Source of the DNA: Sphaerotilus mobilis | GTDB lineage: Bacteria > Pseudomonadota > Gammaproteobacteria > Burkholderiales > Burkholderiaceae_C | Direction of reading: 5' to 3' | Length of the DNA: 64,000 nucleotides | Assembly (NCBI RefSeq): GCF_004216565.1 | Contig: NZ_SGWV01000012.1 | Span: forward strand, 62,001-126,000 | Shown: positions 45,426-54,242 of the stretch, piece by piece | Position numbering within the stretch: the stretch's first letter is position 1 | Layout: each line of letters starts with the position of its first letter | Position numbers and translations under genes: made by a program | The notes under the pieces: model-generated | Told to the model about the DNA's origin: nothing | Database searches by the model: none | Seen by the model: the letters and a program-made list of their open reading frames with translations, nothing else

Positions 45426-48400
45426 GTGGCTACTTACATCACCGTCGACGACGTCGTCTTCAGCGAAGGCGACACCACCGCCGTCTTCAACGTGCGCATC
45501 CACAGCGATGGCACGCCGGCTGCCGCGCCGTTCGACATCACCTATGCCGGCCAGGACGGCGTCTCGATCGGTGGGGTGAACTTCGACCTCCCGGCCTCGA
45601 CCGTGACCATCGGCCCCGGCGACACCACCGCCAGCATCACCGTCAACCTGCCGGCCGTGGCCAACATCGGCAACCTCTTCGCCGGCTTCCAGCTGCAGCT
45701 CAGCAGCGTCGCGGCCGACGTGCTGTTCTCGAACAACCTCGTCACCGCCACCCTGGTCGAATCCAGCGCCGCCACCGTTGCCCTGCCGGTCATGACGCCC
45801 GGTGATGTCGTGGTCGACGAATCGGCCGGCATCGCCACCGTCTACGTCACGCTGGACGCGCCCTCTGCCAGCGCCGTCACCGTCGCCTACACGACCCAGA
45901 ACGCCAACGCGACCGCAGGTGCCGACTACACCACCACCAGCGGCACGCTGACCATCGCCGCTGGCGAGATGGTCGGCAGCTTCGTCATCCCCATCACGGC
46001 CGACAGCGTCATCGAAGGCCGCGAGCTGATCAGCGTGCTGCTGACCAGCCCGAGCGGCGCCACGCTGTCCGACGACCTCGTGCACGTCATCATCCAGGAC
46101 AGCAGCGCGGCCCTCGAAGCCTCCCCCACGATCAACGTCCAGGGCGCCACGGTCGGCGAAAACCAGGGCTACGTCGACTTCCTCGTCACGCTGAGCGCCC
46201 CCAGCGCCGCCGATGTCACGGTGCAATACAGCACCACCGACGGCACCGCGTTGGCACTCGATCCCGGCATCGCCACGAATGACTACGTGGGCGTGACCGC
46301 CGGCTCGCTGACCTTCGCCCCTGGCGAAGTCTCCAAGGTCGTGCGCATCCTGATCAACGACAACAGCGCCGTGGACGCGACCGTGCTGCGCAGCTTCACG
46401 CTCGGCCTGAGCACCGCCAGCGGCGGCGTACTCGGCACCGCCACGGCCACCGCCACGCTGATCGACAACGAAGCCACGGTCGGCAACATCAACCACACCG
46501 CCAGCGCCAACGGCGACATCCTGGCCGGCACCGTCTACGGCGACAGCATGCAGGGCGGCAGCGGCGACGACGTGCTCGACGGCCGCGCCGCCAGCGACAC
46601 CATGCGCGGCGGGGCGGGCAACGACATCTACATCGTCGAACAGGACGGTGGCCTGGTCGACGAGTTCGTCGGCTTCACCGCCGTCGATGCGGGTGGCAAC
46701 GACACCATCATCACCTACCGCAACAACACCACGATCTCGACCAACGTCGAGAACATGATCCTCGGTGGTTCGGCTGCGATGGGCGACGGCTTCAGCTACG
46801 GCTACGGCAACGCCAGCAACAACCTCATCGTCGGCAACAGCTTGCGCAACTGGCTCGAAGGCCGTGTCGGCAACGACACCCTCGACGGCGGCGTCGGCAA
46901 CGACACGATGTACGGCGGCACCGGTGACGACACCTATTACGTCGACCACGCCGGCGACGCGCCGTGTGAATACGTCGGCGAAGGCACCGACACCGTCATC
47001 AGCTCGGTCGATCACCGCCTGGGCCAGAACCTCACGCCCGACAACGTCGGCGTGCTCGACTTCCTGGAAAACCTCGTCCTGACCGGCACCGCCAACCTCA
47101 CCGGCACCGGCAACAGCCTGGCCAACCACATCACCGGCAACGACGGCAACAACCGCCTGGACGGCGCGGGCGGCATCGACACCCTGGTCGGCGGCCTGGG
47201 CGACGACACCTACGTGGTCGACAACACCGCCGACGTCATCACCGAAAACGCCGGTGAAGGCACCGAAACCGTCGAAGCCAGCGCCAGCTACACCCTGGGC
47301 GCCGAGCTGGAGAACCTGACGCTGACCGGCACCGGCAACATCAACGGCACCGGCAACACCGGCGCGAACACCGTCACCGGCAACAGCGGCAACAACCGCC
47401 TGGACGGCGGCGCCGGAGCCGACACCCTGATCGGCGGCGCGGGCAACGACACCTATGTGTACGACGCGCTGGACACCATCACCGACACCAGCGGCGCCAG
47501 CGACACGCTGGAAATCGGCCAGACCTACACGGTCGGCACGCTCGGCATCAGCGGCATCGAGAACATCACGCTGACGGGCATCACCGACATCGACGCGACG
47601 GGCGACGCCAATGCCAACGTGCTGACGGGCAATGCCGGCCTCAACGATCTGACCGGTCTGGGCGGCAATGACACGCTGGACGGCCTGGGCGGCGCGGACA
47701 ACCTGATCGGCGGCCAGGGCGACGACAGCTACGTCTACGACGCGGCCGACACCATCACCGAAATCGCCGGCCAGGGCAGCGACACCATCCTGACCGCCGC
47801 CAGCCACGTGCTGGCCACCGCCAACGTCGAAAACGTGACGCTGACGGGCAGCGCCAACGTCGATGCCACGGGGGATGCGGGGGCGAATCGATTGACGGGC
47901 AATGGTGGGAATAACCGGCTGGACGGCCTGGCAGGTGTGGACACGCTGGTGGGTGGGGCGGGGAATGACACCTATGTGGTCGACAGCAGCGACACGGTCA
48001 CCGAGCTGGCGGCAGAGGGCACCGATACGGTCGAGGCGAGCGTGACGCACACGCTGTCGGCGAACGTCGAGAACCTGGTGCTGACGGGTGTGGCGGCGAT
48101 CGACGGGACCGGGAATGCACTGAACAACGTGATCACGGGTAACGCAGAGGCGAACACGTTGACAGGGGGGGGCGGGGTGGACTCACTGATTGGCGGCGCT
48201 GGCAACGACACGTACCACTTGGATGTGCGAGCGGATGTTGTGACCGAAGCGGAAGGTGCGGGCATCGATACCGTCCACACGGCGGTGAGCCGCTCCCTGG
48301 ACGCCAACGTTGAAAACATGGTGTTGACCGGAACTGCGGCCGTTGGCAATGGCAATGCTTTGAACAATGTGATCACGGGCAACGCCTTGGCCAATTCACT

Positions 48401-50228
48401 CAACGGTGGTGCAGGAAGCGACACGCTGATTGGCGGCGATGGCAACGACGTGTATGTCCTTGACGTCCGGGCAGACGTGGTGACCGAATCCGCGGGTGGT
48501 GGCATCGATACGATTTACACGGATGTGAATCGGACGCTGGATGACAACGTCGAAAACCTGGTTCTGACGGGTACGGCCACCGTTGCCAATGGCAACTCGG
48601 CGAACAACGCTATCACCGGCAACGCGCTGGCCAACACGATCAGCGGTGGAGCCGGCCTGGATAGCATGGCCGGTGGTCTTGGCAATGACACGTATTACGT
48701 GGACGTTGCCGGAGACGTGGTGACCGAAGTTGCAGGTGCAGGTACAGATACCGTCTACACGGATGCGAGTCGCACCTTGGATGCCAACGTTGAGAACTTG
48801 GTGCTGACGGGTGCAGCGACCGTCGGCACGGGCAACGTCCTGAACAACGTGATTACGGGTAACGCCCTGGCGAACACGTTGACGGGGGGTGCCGGAGTGG
48901 ACTCACTCATTGGAGGCGCAGGCAATGACACGTACCACCTAGATGTGCGAGCGGATGTTGTGACCGAAGCGGAAGGTGCAGGCACCGATACCATCCACAC
49001 GGCAGCGAATCGCACACTCGACGCGAACGTTGAAAACATGGTGTTGACCGGAACTGCGATCGTTGGCAATGGCAATGCTTTGAACAATGTGATCACTGGC
49101 AACGCCGTGGCCAATTCACTCAACGGTGGCGCAGGAAGCGACACGCTGATTGGCGGCGAGGGCGACGACGTGTATGTCCTTGACGTCCGCGCAGACGTGG
49201 TGACCGAATCCGCGGGTGGCGGGATCGACACGGTTTACACGGATGTGAATCGGACGCTCGATGACAACGTCGAAAACCTGGTTCTGACGGGTACGGCCAC
49301 CGTTGCCAATGGCAACTCGGCGAACAACGCTATCACCGGCAACGCGCTGGCCAACACGATCAGCGGTGGAGCCGGCCTGGATAGCATGGCCGGTGGTCTT
49401 GGCAATGACACGTATTACGTGGACGTTGCCGGAGACGTGGTGACCGAAGTTGCAGGTGCAGGTACAGATACCGTCTACACGGATGCGAGTCGCACCTTGG
49501 ATGCCAACGTTGAGAACTTGGTGCTGACGGGTGCAGCGACCGTCGGCACGGGCAACGTCCTGAACAACGTGATTACGGGTAACGCCCTGGCGAACACGTT
49601 GACGGGGGGTGCCGGAGTGGACTCACTCATTGGAGGCGCAGGCAATGACACGTACCACCTGGATGTGCGAGCGGATGTTGTGACCGAAGCAGCCGGCGCA
49701 GGCACTGATACTGTGTACACGGACGTCAATCGCACGCTGGATGACAACGTGGAGAACATGGTGTTGAGTGGGACGGCCTCGGTCGGAAATGGCAATGTCC
49801 TTGACAACTTGCTCACCGGTAACTCGCTTGCGAACACGCTGAGCGGCGGAGCGGGAAATGACACCCTGAGCGGGGGCGCCGGCGTTGATACGCTCTATGG
49901 AGGTATTGGCAATGACGTGTTCCTTTTTGCGAGCGCCGACGGCGCAGGAAACTCCGACAATGTGGCAGATTTCGTTAGCGGCGTTGACAAGGTCAGCCTT
50001 GACGATGTCTTCTTCAATACGCTGGGCTTGCCAGGTGTGCTGGACGCGGCGCAGCTTCGAGTAGGAGCTGGTTTGACCGCTGCCACGGGAGCTGAACATT
50101 TGGTTTTCAATACCAGCACTGGCGCGCTCTACTACGATGCGGACGGTTCCGGCGGCGCTGCCGCCATGCAAGTTGCGACGCTGAATGGACTTACCGGTCT
50201 ACTGGCGACTGATATCTTGATCAGCTGA
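45426..50228 (+). CDS. Giant Calx-beta / RTX repeat protein, type I secretion substrate
   Basis: A 1600-residue secreted protein. Three Calx-beta-like domains fill about residues 1-352; domains 2 and 3 begin near 120 and 235. About fourteen RTX blocks of the GGxGxDxLxGGxGNDxY type follow to about residue 1500, each bearing calcium-binding nonapeptides. The later blocks have an 80-residue period. The C-terminal domain (DFVSGVDKVSLDDVFF...LVFNTSTGALYYDADGSG, in pieces) is typical of type I targets. The GTG start has GGGGAA upstream. There is no signal peptide or enzymatic domain, so it is probably a surface adhesin or matrix/sheath protein. Composition changes at about 47.86 kb. The adjacent exporter is the likely secretion route. 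Confidence 0.95.
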   Translation: MATYITVDDVVFSEGDTTAVFNVRIHSDGTPAAAPFDITYAGQDGVSIGGVNFDLPASTVTIGPGDTTASITVNLPAVANIGNLFAGFQLQLSSVAADVLFSNNLVTATLVESSAATVALPVMTPGDVVVDESAGIATVYVTLDAPSASAVTVAYTTQNANATAGADYTTTSGTLTIAAGEMVGSFVIPITADSVIEGRELISVLLTSPSGATLSDDLVHVIIQDSSAALEASPTINVQGATVGENQGYVDFLVTLSAPSAADVTVQYSTTDGTALALDPGIATNDYVGVTAGSLTFAPGEVSKVVRILINDNSAVDATVLRSFTLGLSTASGGVLGTATATATLIDNEATVGNINHTASANGDILAGTVYGDSMQGGSGDDVLDGRAASDTMRGGAGNDIYIVEQDGGLVDEFVGFTAVDAGGNDTIITYRNNTTISTNVENMILGGSAAMGDGFSYGYGNASNNLIVGNSLRNWLEGRVGNDTLDGGVGNDTMYGGTGDDTYYVDHAGDAPCEYVGEGTDTVISSVDHRLGQNLTPDNVGVLDFLENLVLTGTANLTGTGNSLANHITGNDGNNRLDGAGGIDTLVGGLGDDTYVVDNTADVITENAGEGTETVEASASYTLGAELENLTLTGTGNINGTGNTGANTVTGNSGNNRLDGGAGADTLIGGAGNDTYVYDALDTITDTSGASDTLEIGQTYTVGTLGISGIENITLTGITDIDATGDANANVLTGNAGLNDLTGLGGNDTLDGLGGADNLIGGQGDDSYVYDAADTITEIAGQGSDTILTAASHVLATANVENVTLTGSANVDATGDAGANRLTGNGGNNRLDGLAGVDTLVGGAGNDTYVVDSSDTVTELAAEGTDTVEASVTHTLSANVENLVLTGVAAIDGTGNALNNVITGNAEANTLTGGGGVDSLIGGAGNDTYHLDVRADVVTEAEGAGIDTVHTAVSRSLDANVENMVLTGTAAVGNGNALNNVITGNALANSLNGGAGSDTLIGGDGNDVYVLDVRADVVTESAGGGIDTIYTDVNRTLDDNVENLVLTGTATVANGNSANNAITGNALANTISGGAGLDSMAGGLGNDTYYVDVAGDVVTEVAGAGTDTVYTDASRTLDANVENLVLTGAATVGTGNVLNNVITGNALANTLTGGAGVDSLIGGAGNDTYHLDVRADVVTEAEGAGTDTIHTAANRTLDANVENMVLTGTAIVGNGNALNNVITGNAVANSLNGGAGSDTLIGGEGDDVYVLDVRADVVTESAGGGIDTVYTDVNRTLDDNVENLVLTGTATVANGNSANNAITGNALANTISGGAGLDSMAGGLGNDTYYVDVAGDVVTEVAGAGTDTVYTDASRTLDANVENLVLTGAATVGTGNVLNNVITGNALANTLTGGAGVDSLIGGAGNDTYHLDVRADVVTEAAGAGTDTVYTDVNRTLDDNVENMVLSGTASVGNGNVLDNLLTGNSLANTLSGGAGNDTLSGGAGVDTLYGGIGNDVFLFASADGAGNSDNVADFVSGVDKVSLDDVFFNTLGLPGVLDAAQLRVGAGLTAATGAEHLVFNTSTGALYYDADGSGGAAAMQVATLNGLTGLLATDILIS
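48181..49680 (+). repeat. 720-bp higher-order direct repeat inside the RTX gene
   Basis: Three 240-bp units form a 720-bp block that repeats in tandem (48181-48900, 48901-49620, then the start of a third copy to about 49680). The stretch 48540-48940 is base-for-base identical to 49260-49660 (401 bp), including third codon positions; one mismatch follows, then identity continues to 48970/49690. Flanking parts differ at several sites. Confidence 0.95.
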
Positions 50229-50243
50229 AAATCCAATTCCTCA

Positions 50244-50271
50244 ACGAGCTGGCATTCATTTGCCAGCTCGT
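50244..50271 (+). terminator. First hairpin after the RTX gene
   Basis: Perfect 11-bp stem ACGAGCTGGCA / TGCCAGCTCGT with a 6-base loop, 15 bases after the stop, without a T run of its own. Confidence 0.6.
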
Positions 50272-50282
50272 AGCGGTCTCAA

Positions 50283-50309
50283 AGCCCGGCGAGTTCGCCG
50301 GGCTTTTTT
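50283..50309 (+). terminator. Rho-independent terminator after the RTX gene
   Basis: Perfect 10-bp stem AGCCCGGCGA / TCGCCGGGCT with a 2-base loop, preceded by A and followed by T6. A textbook intrinsic terminator for the secretion operon. Confidence 0.92.
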
Positions 50310-50729
50310 CATTCAGCGCACACCTACTTGCGTATGTGATTAGCGCTTGCCGAAGAGGCGCTCAAGAGCCTGATCAGTGAAGACCGCTATTGCAGAGCAA
50401 GTTCAATGGAGCTTGCGTCCGAAGCCCGCACAGAGTCGCCGCTCTTGGCGGATGTGACCTCGACTTCGGTCGTTCATCCTAGTCAATGGCAAGCTGCCCA
50501 CCGCATGTGGCCGCCCGGTAAGTGGTTGAATGGGCCGTGACCTCGAAGCTCTATCGAACGATGTGCCATGCAGGTGGCGCACCGATAGCGGCTGGTGCAA
50601 AATGGCGAAGGCACGAAGTGGGCCTGCCTTTATTGGCTACAAGGCTAGATCGATCGAACAGTTAATGCGCAGATTCCAAGTTGAGATATTTGGTGTCGGG
50701 GATGCGCGACAAAGTTGAGGATGAAAATT

Positions 50730-51848
50730 ATGTCGGGCAATCAGGCCATCACAATCCTGGATATTTTCAAGATTCTGAGAAAACGATGGTTGTTTGTTGT
50801 ATTTGGTCCATTGATAATCGGGGTTTCGGCGCTGGGTTTTAGCTTCATGATTACGCCAAAATATACGGCGAGTGCTCAAATCATGATTCCCCAAACACAG
50901 AGTACGGCAAGTGCATTGTTGGGGAGCCTCGGAGGGCTGGCGGGTGCTGCTGGCGGAGCAATCCCAGGCCTGAAAAATCCTGCTGATCAATGGATTGGGT
51001 TGATGCGAAGCAGAACAGTAGGTGATGCCTTGGTCGATCGATTCTCGCTACTGGATCGTTATAAGAGAGTCCATCGATTCGAGGCGAGAGAGCAGTTGTC
51101 TATTCAAACTTCAATATCGTCAGGAAAAGATTCGCTGATTGATATTTCTGTTGAAGATGTCGACCCCAAGGTCGCAGCAGAGATGACTACGGCGTACATC
51201 GAAGAACTACAGAAGCTGAGTAAGTCACTCGCAGTTTCAGAGGCGGCGCAGCGAAGACTGTTTTTTCAGAAGCAGCTCGAAGAAGCCAAGGAGCAACTGC
51301 TTGCGGCAGAGCTCGCACTCCAGCGGGGGGGAGTAAGCGAGCAGGCCTTGATGGCGAGCCCAGAAACTGCCGTGGGCACAGTCGCACGTCTGAAGGCTCA
51401 AATTACCGCAGCAGAAGTCCAGATATCTGTCATGAGTGGGTCCATGACGGAAAACAACGCGCTTCTTCAAGCCAGTCGTCGTGAACTCGATTCGTTGCGA
51501 GCGCAACTCGCTAGAGTGGACAGGCCGACGTCGAGTTCAGGCGCTTCCAAAGATATTCGAGCCAATGAAGCGTCCGGGGATGCTTATATCGCTCGGTTGA
51601 GGAACTTTAAGTACTACGAGACTCTTTTCGAATTAATGGCCCGACAGTACGAATTGGCCCGAGCGGATGAGGCGAAAGACGGTGCGCTTATTCAGGTGGT
51701 CGATCCAGCACAGATCCCGGAATGGAAATCATCGCCGAAGCGAGGAATTATTGCGGTGATGTCTACCTTGAGCGGATTGATTGCATGTGTCGCAGCTGTC
51801 TTGATCTGGCACCAATACAAGGAGTCGCGTAGGGTTTCAGCCGGCTGA
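50730..51848 (+). CDS. wzz: Wzz-type chain-length determinant
   Basis: A 372-residue inner-membrane co-polymerase that sets polysaccharide chain length. Two transmembrane helices flank a periplasmic domain: about residues 20-44 (WLFVVFGPLIIGVSALGFSFMI) and 335-357 (GIIAVMSTLSGLIACVAAVLIW). Coiled-coil sequence lies at about 150-255, and DPAQIPEWKSSPKRG near 320-334 is the usual Pro-rich approach to TM2. No tyrosine-kinase domain is fused. ATG 50730 lies 9 bases after GAGG; earlier codons at 50715 and 50721 are too close to it. It points toward the minus-strand glycan genes and converges with them. Composition matches those genes. Confidence 0.9.
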   Translation: MSGNQAITILDIFKILRKRWLFVVFGPLIIGVSALGFSFMITPKYTASAQIMIPQTQSTASALLGSLGGLAGAAGGAIPGLKNPADQWIGLMRSRTVGDALVDRFSLLDRYKRVHRFEAREQLSIQTSISSGKDSLIDISVEDVDPKVAAEMTTAYIEELQKLSKSLAVSEAAQRRLFFQKQLEEAKEQLLAAELALQRGGVSEQALMASPETAVGTVARLKAQITAAEVQISVMSGSMTENNALLQASRRELDSLRAQLARVDRPTSSSGASKDIRANEASGDAYIARLRNFKYYETLFELMARQYELARADEAKDGALIQVVDPAQIPEWKSSPKRGIIAVMSTLSGLIACVAAVLIWHQYKESRRVSAG

Positions 51849-51990
51849 GTGACCGGGTCTTTTATGAACTGATGTAGGACAGACAGCGAAACTGTGTTGC
51901 ATCAAAAGGATCCTAACCGAGCTTCAATCAGAAACCAGTGGGGTCACGGTGAGGCAATCTAAGGGGCGAGCGATCTAAGGAACTCTAAGG

Positions 51991-53061
51991 TTAGTTGATT
52001 GCCGCATTCACAAATACATCTGCGACCTGATCCCAGTTGGTAGGAAGCTTGCTCGTTTGTACGGAATAGTTCGGCCACCAACCGCCATCAAGTTGTTGCT
52101 TAAGTTTCCACAATGCCTCCCTGAGGGATTCTGGGTCGTACGGGTCAAAGTAGACTGCTTGATCATTGCAAAGCGCTCTGGCGTACGGCAAGTCAGGGCA
52201 GACAATAGGTAGGCCGATCCACATGGCTTCGATCAATGGGAATCCGAAACTTTCCGTTAATGACAAAAATACAAGTGCGTCGGCCTTCTCGTACTGTCCG
52301 AGCATTTTCTCGGGTGTGAGGAAGTCCACGCAACTTATGCGATTGTCGAGAAGGTGTGAACCTGCTTCAGGTGCTATTGTTAGGATTACTTCTTTGATGG
52401 GCCAGTCGCCGTGGGCGATGCTTCCCAACATGCGATGGTTCTTGTGGGGGTATTTCTGTGCTGGGTAAAACAGCGTGAGATTGTTGTGATTGCTTGTCCG
52501 GGACGATCTCTTTAGTCTTGAATCGATTAGCCACTGTGGAACGGGCTGTGGGGCGACAATGATTGCGGACTCATTTATCCCGCGATAGGATGAAAGTAGG
52601 GCGACCTTCATTGCGGCCGTTTGGACAATGAATCTGTGAACTCGCCTTGAATTGATCCTAAAGAGCAGCCTCGCTATCCGATATTTCAACGCTCGCTCTG
52701 TTTCGGGGCCGACTGTGAGGTGAGTCGTTTGAACGAAAACAGTCTGGCGAGCGTTGATGCGAATCGGAATGTCTCCAAGTACTAGGACTGGCGCGTCGCC
52801 GCGCCACTTCCACCCGCCGAATGTGCACTCCGCTATTCTCGATACTGCATTCGGAAGCCAGCGGTGATAAATGATGCACTTTCGTTCTGAGTCTGCAGCA
52901 TACCTGCTGAGGTCACCGCGATCCGGTAGATGAATTTCAGTGATGTTGACGTCCGCCTGACGTTCGAGGGCGGGCAACAATGACTTCAGGAGTTGCACTG
53001 CACCAGCTCCCGCAACATTTGTCAGGTGTAGGCGCAACTCCGGAAGGTTTTGTTTTGCCAT
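51991..53061 (-). CDS. Glycosyltransferase family 4
   Basis: A 356-residue GT-B enzyme. The C-terminal domain has LTLFYPAQKYPHKNHRMLGS, in pieces near residues 197-216, and the donor-site motif SLTESFGFPLIEAMWIGLPIVCPDLPYA, in pieces near 270-297, with the E-x7-E pair. The N-terminal acceptor domain is divergent. ATG 53061 was preferred to a TTG 15 bases upstream. It is last in the minus-strand glycan run and lies 24 bases after the preceding transferase gene. Donor and acceptor are unknown. Low GC compared with the housekeeping part. Confidence 0.85.
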   Translation of the reverse strand: MAKQNLPELRLHLTNVAGAGAVQLLKSLLPALERQADVNITEIHLPDRGDLSRYAADSERKCIIYHRWLPNAVSRIAECTFGGWKWRGDAPVLVLGDIPIRINARQTVFVQTTHLTVGPETERALKYRIARLLFRINSRRVHRFIVQTAAMKVALLSSYRGINESAIIVAPQPVPQWLIDSRLKRSSRTSNHNNLTLFYPAQKYPHKNHRMLGSIAHGDWPIKEVILTIAPEAGSHLLDNRISCVDFLTPEKMLGQYEKADALVFLSLTESFGFPLIEAMWIGLPIVCPDLPYARALCNDQAVYFDPYDPESLREALWKLKQQLDGGWWPNYSVQTSKLPTNWDQVADVFVNAAIN

Positions 53062-53084
53062 TGAGCTAGAAGACAAAAGTTACC

Positions 53085-54242
53085 TCAATACCACGGACAA
53101 GCAGGTTTCGACCTTCGATTCAGGGTCGCTTCCAACACCTCTGACATGTAGGTGCCTGCCACTGCAGGAGCGAGCTTAGAGGCCGCTTCACCTGTTGCTT
53201 GTCTGAACGAAGAGAGAAGCGTCGACTGCTCGATCAGTTGAATCAATATATTCACCAACTCGACATTGCTGTCGTCAAGTTGAAATACTCGGCCACATCC
53301 GAACTTCTCTAGTACAGAGCCCGCGCCAACGCGGTTGCTGCATAGTACCGGCGTTCCCGACTGTATCGCTTCGTTGACCACGACCCCCCAACCGTCGTAT
53401 CGGCTTGGCAAGACAAGCACGTCGTAGTCCCGAATGACAGTCTGAGCCAAACCGAAGGGAATTACACCGCGGTAGATCGAATGCTGGCTATTCCATGTGA
53501 ACAGATTTGGATCGCCCGGGCCGAATACGTCGAGGCGGATTGAACGTCCACTTGCATACACCCGATCGACGGACTCAAGTAGACCATCAAGGCCTTTGAT
53601 CGCAATCAAGCTGCCGACGAAAATGACCTTTAGAGGCCGATTCGGTGGTTGCACCGGCTGGTGACTCATTGCTCCATCGATTTGGGGCACGAAGTATCCG
53701 AATGGAGCAATTTGACTTTCTTTGACTCCAAGAGATTGGTACTGAAGAGAAGCCAGTCGTGAAATCGCGAAAACTCCGCTGATCTTGCGAAGCAGGAGCA
53801 AGCTGTACAGCTTATAGATGAGCGGTCGAAACTTCGCCTTAATTTTCGAAAGAGAAGTTCCGTTGTCTGAAAGGTAGCCTGCCGCCTCCGTTGAGTAGGG
53901 TTCCGAGATCAGATGAACCTGCTCAATGCCTTTGAGTTGCGCCCAAAGCAGGGCGAGCATGAAAAGGCTGTTTTCGAAGGGACTCCCGAACAGATGTATT
54001 GCATCTCGTCTTGATTCAAGGATGTGCCGAACGGCTCGCCATCGGCCTCGACCAGGGAGCGAGATGATGGCGAGGCCCGTTGTATCCGGCGCTGTCCAGC
54101 CTTGACGGCGTCGATCTTCGTGTTCTGTAGCTGCAACGACAACTTCAACTGTATTTCCCCAGGCTTCCTTGAGTGCCTTTAGCGTGTGCGACTGGTGTGC
54201 TGTCAGCACAGGGTGCCAACTCACAATCTGAGGCCGGATCAT
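53085..54242 (-). CDS. Glycosyltransferase family 4
   Basis: A 385-residue GT-B enzyme. The N-terminus IRPQIVSWHPVLTAHQSHTLKAL resembles nucleotide-free acceptor domains of the family. LKVIFVGSLIAIKGLDGLLESV, in pieces near 208-229, starts the donor domain, and PSRYDGWGVVVNEAIQSGTPVLCS, in pieces near 277-300, carries the donor-binding Glu residues. The ATG overlaps the upstream transferase stop (ATGA). Specificity is unknown. Confidence 0.87.
   Translation of the reverse strand: MIRPQIVSWHPVLTAHQSHTLKALKEAWGNTVEVVVAATEHEDRRRQGWTAPDTTGLAIISLPGRGRWRAVRHILESRRDAIHLFGSPFENSLFMLALLWAQLKGIEQVHLISEPYSTEAAGYLSDNGTSLSKIKAKFRPLIYKLYSLLLLRKISGVFAISRLASLQYQSLGVKESQIAPFGYFVPQIDGAMSHQPVQPPNRPLKVIFVGSLIAIKGLDGLLESVDRVYASGRSIRLDVFGPGDPNLFTWNSQHSIYRGVIPFGLAQTVIRDYDVLVLPSRYDGWGVVVNEAIQSGTPVLCSNRVGAGSVLEKFGCGRVFQLDDSNVELVNILIQLIEQSTLLSSFRQATGEAASKLAPAVAGTYMSEVLEATLNRRSKPACPWY

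Larger units (their letters stand above)
50229..50729. other. Intergenic region with composition boundary between the RTX gene and wzz
   Basis: After the two hairpins (50244-50309) about 420 bases hold no supported gene. Short frames exist on both strands, but none shows family features. Base composition drops here from GC-rich to mixed. A weak promoter (TTAATG, 17 bases, GATATT) lies at about 50662-50690 before wzz. I cannot recognise an insertion-sequence remnant, though the region would be a natural junction. Confidence 0.5.

Noticed and set aside
45405-48050. 881-codon open frame opposite the RTX gene
   Set aside because: Mirror of the repeat array (Val/Asp/Gly/Ala repeats) and overlapping a protein with strong domain evidence.
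50310-50720. Possible insertion-sequence remnant at the island edge
   Set aside because: No terminal inverted repeats, target duplication or transposase motif could be recognised by reading.
51849-51990. Terminator between the convergent wzz and GT4 genes
   Set aside because: CCTAACC and GGTTAG could pair, but they are about 75 bases apart and have no T run.
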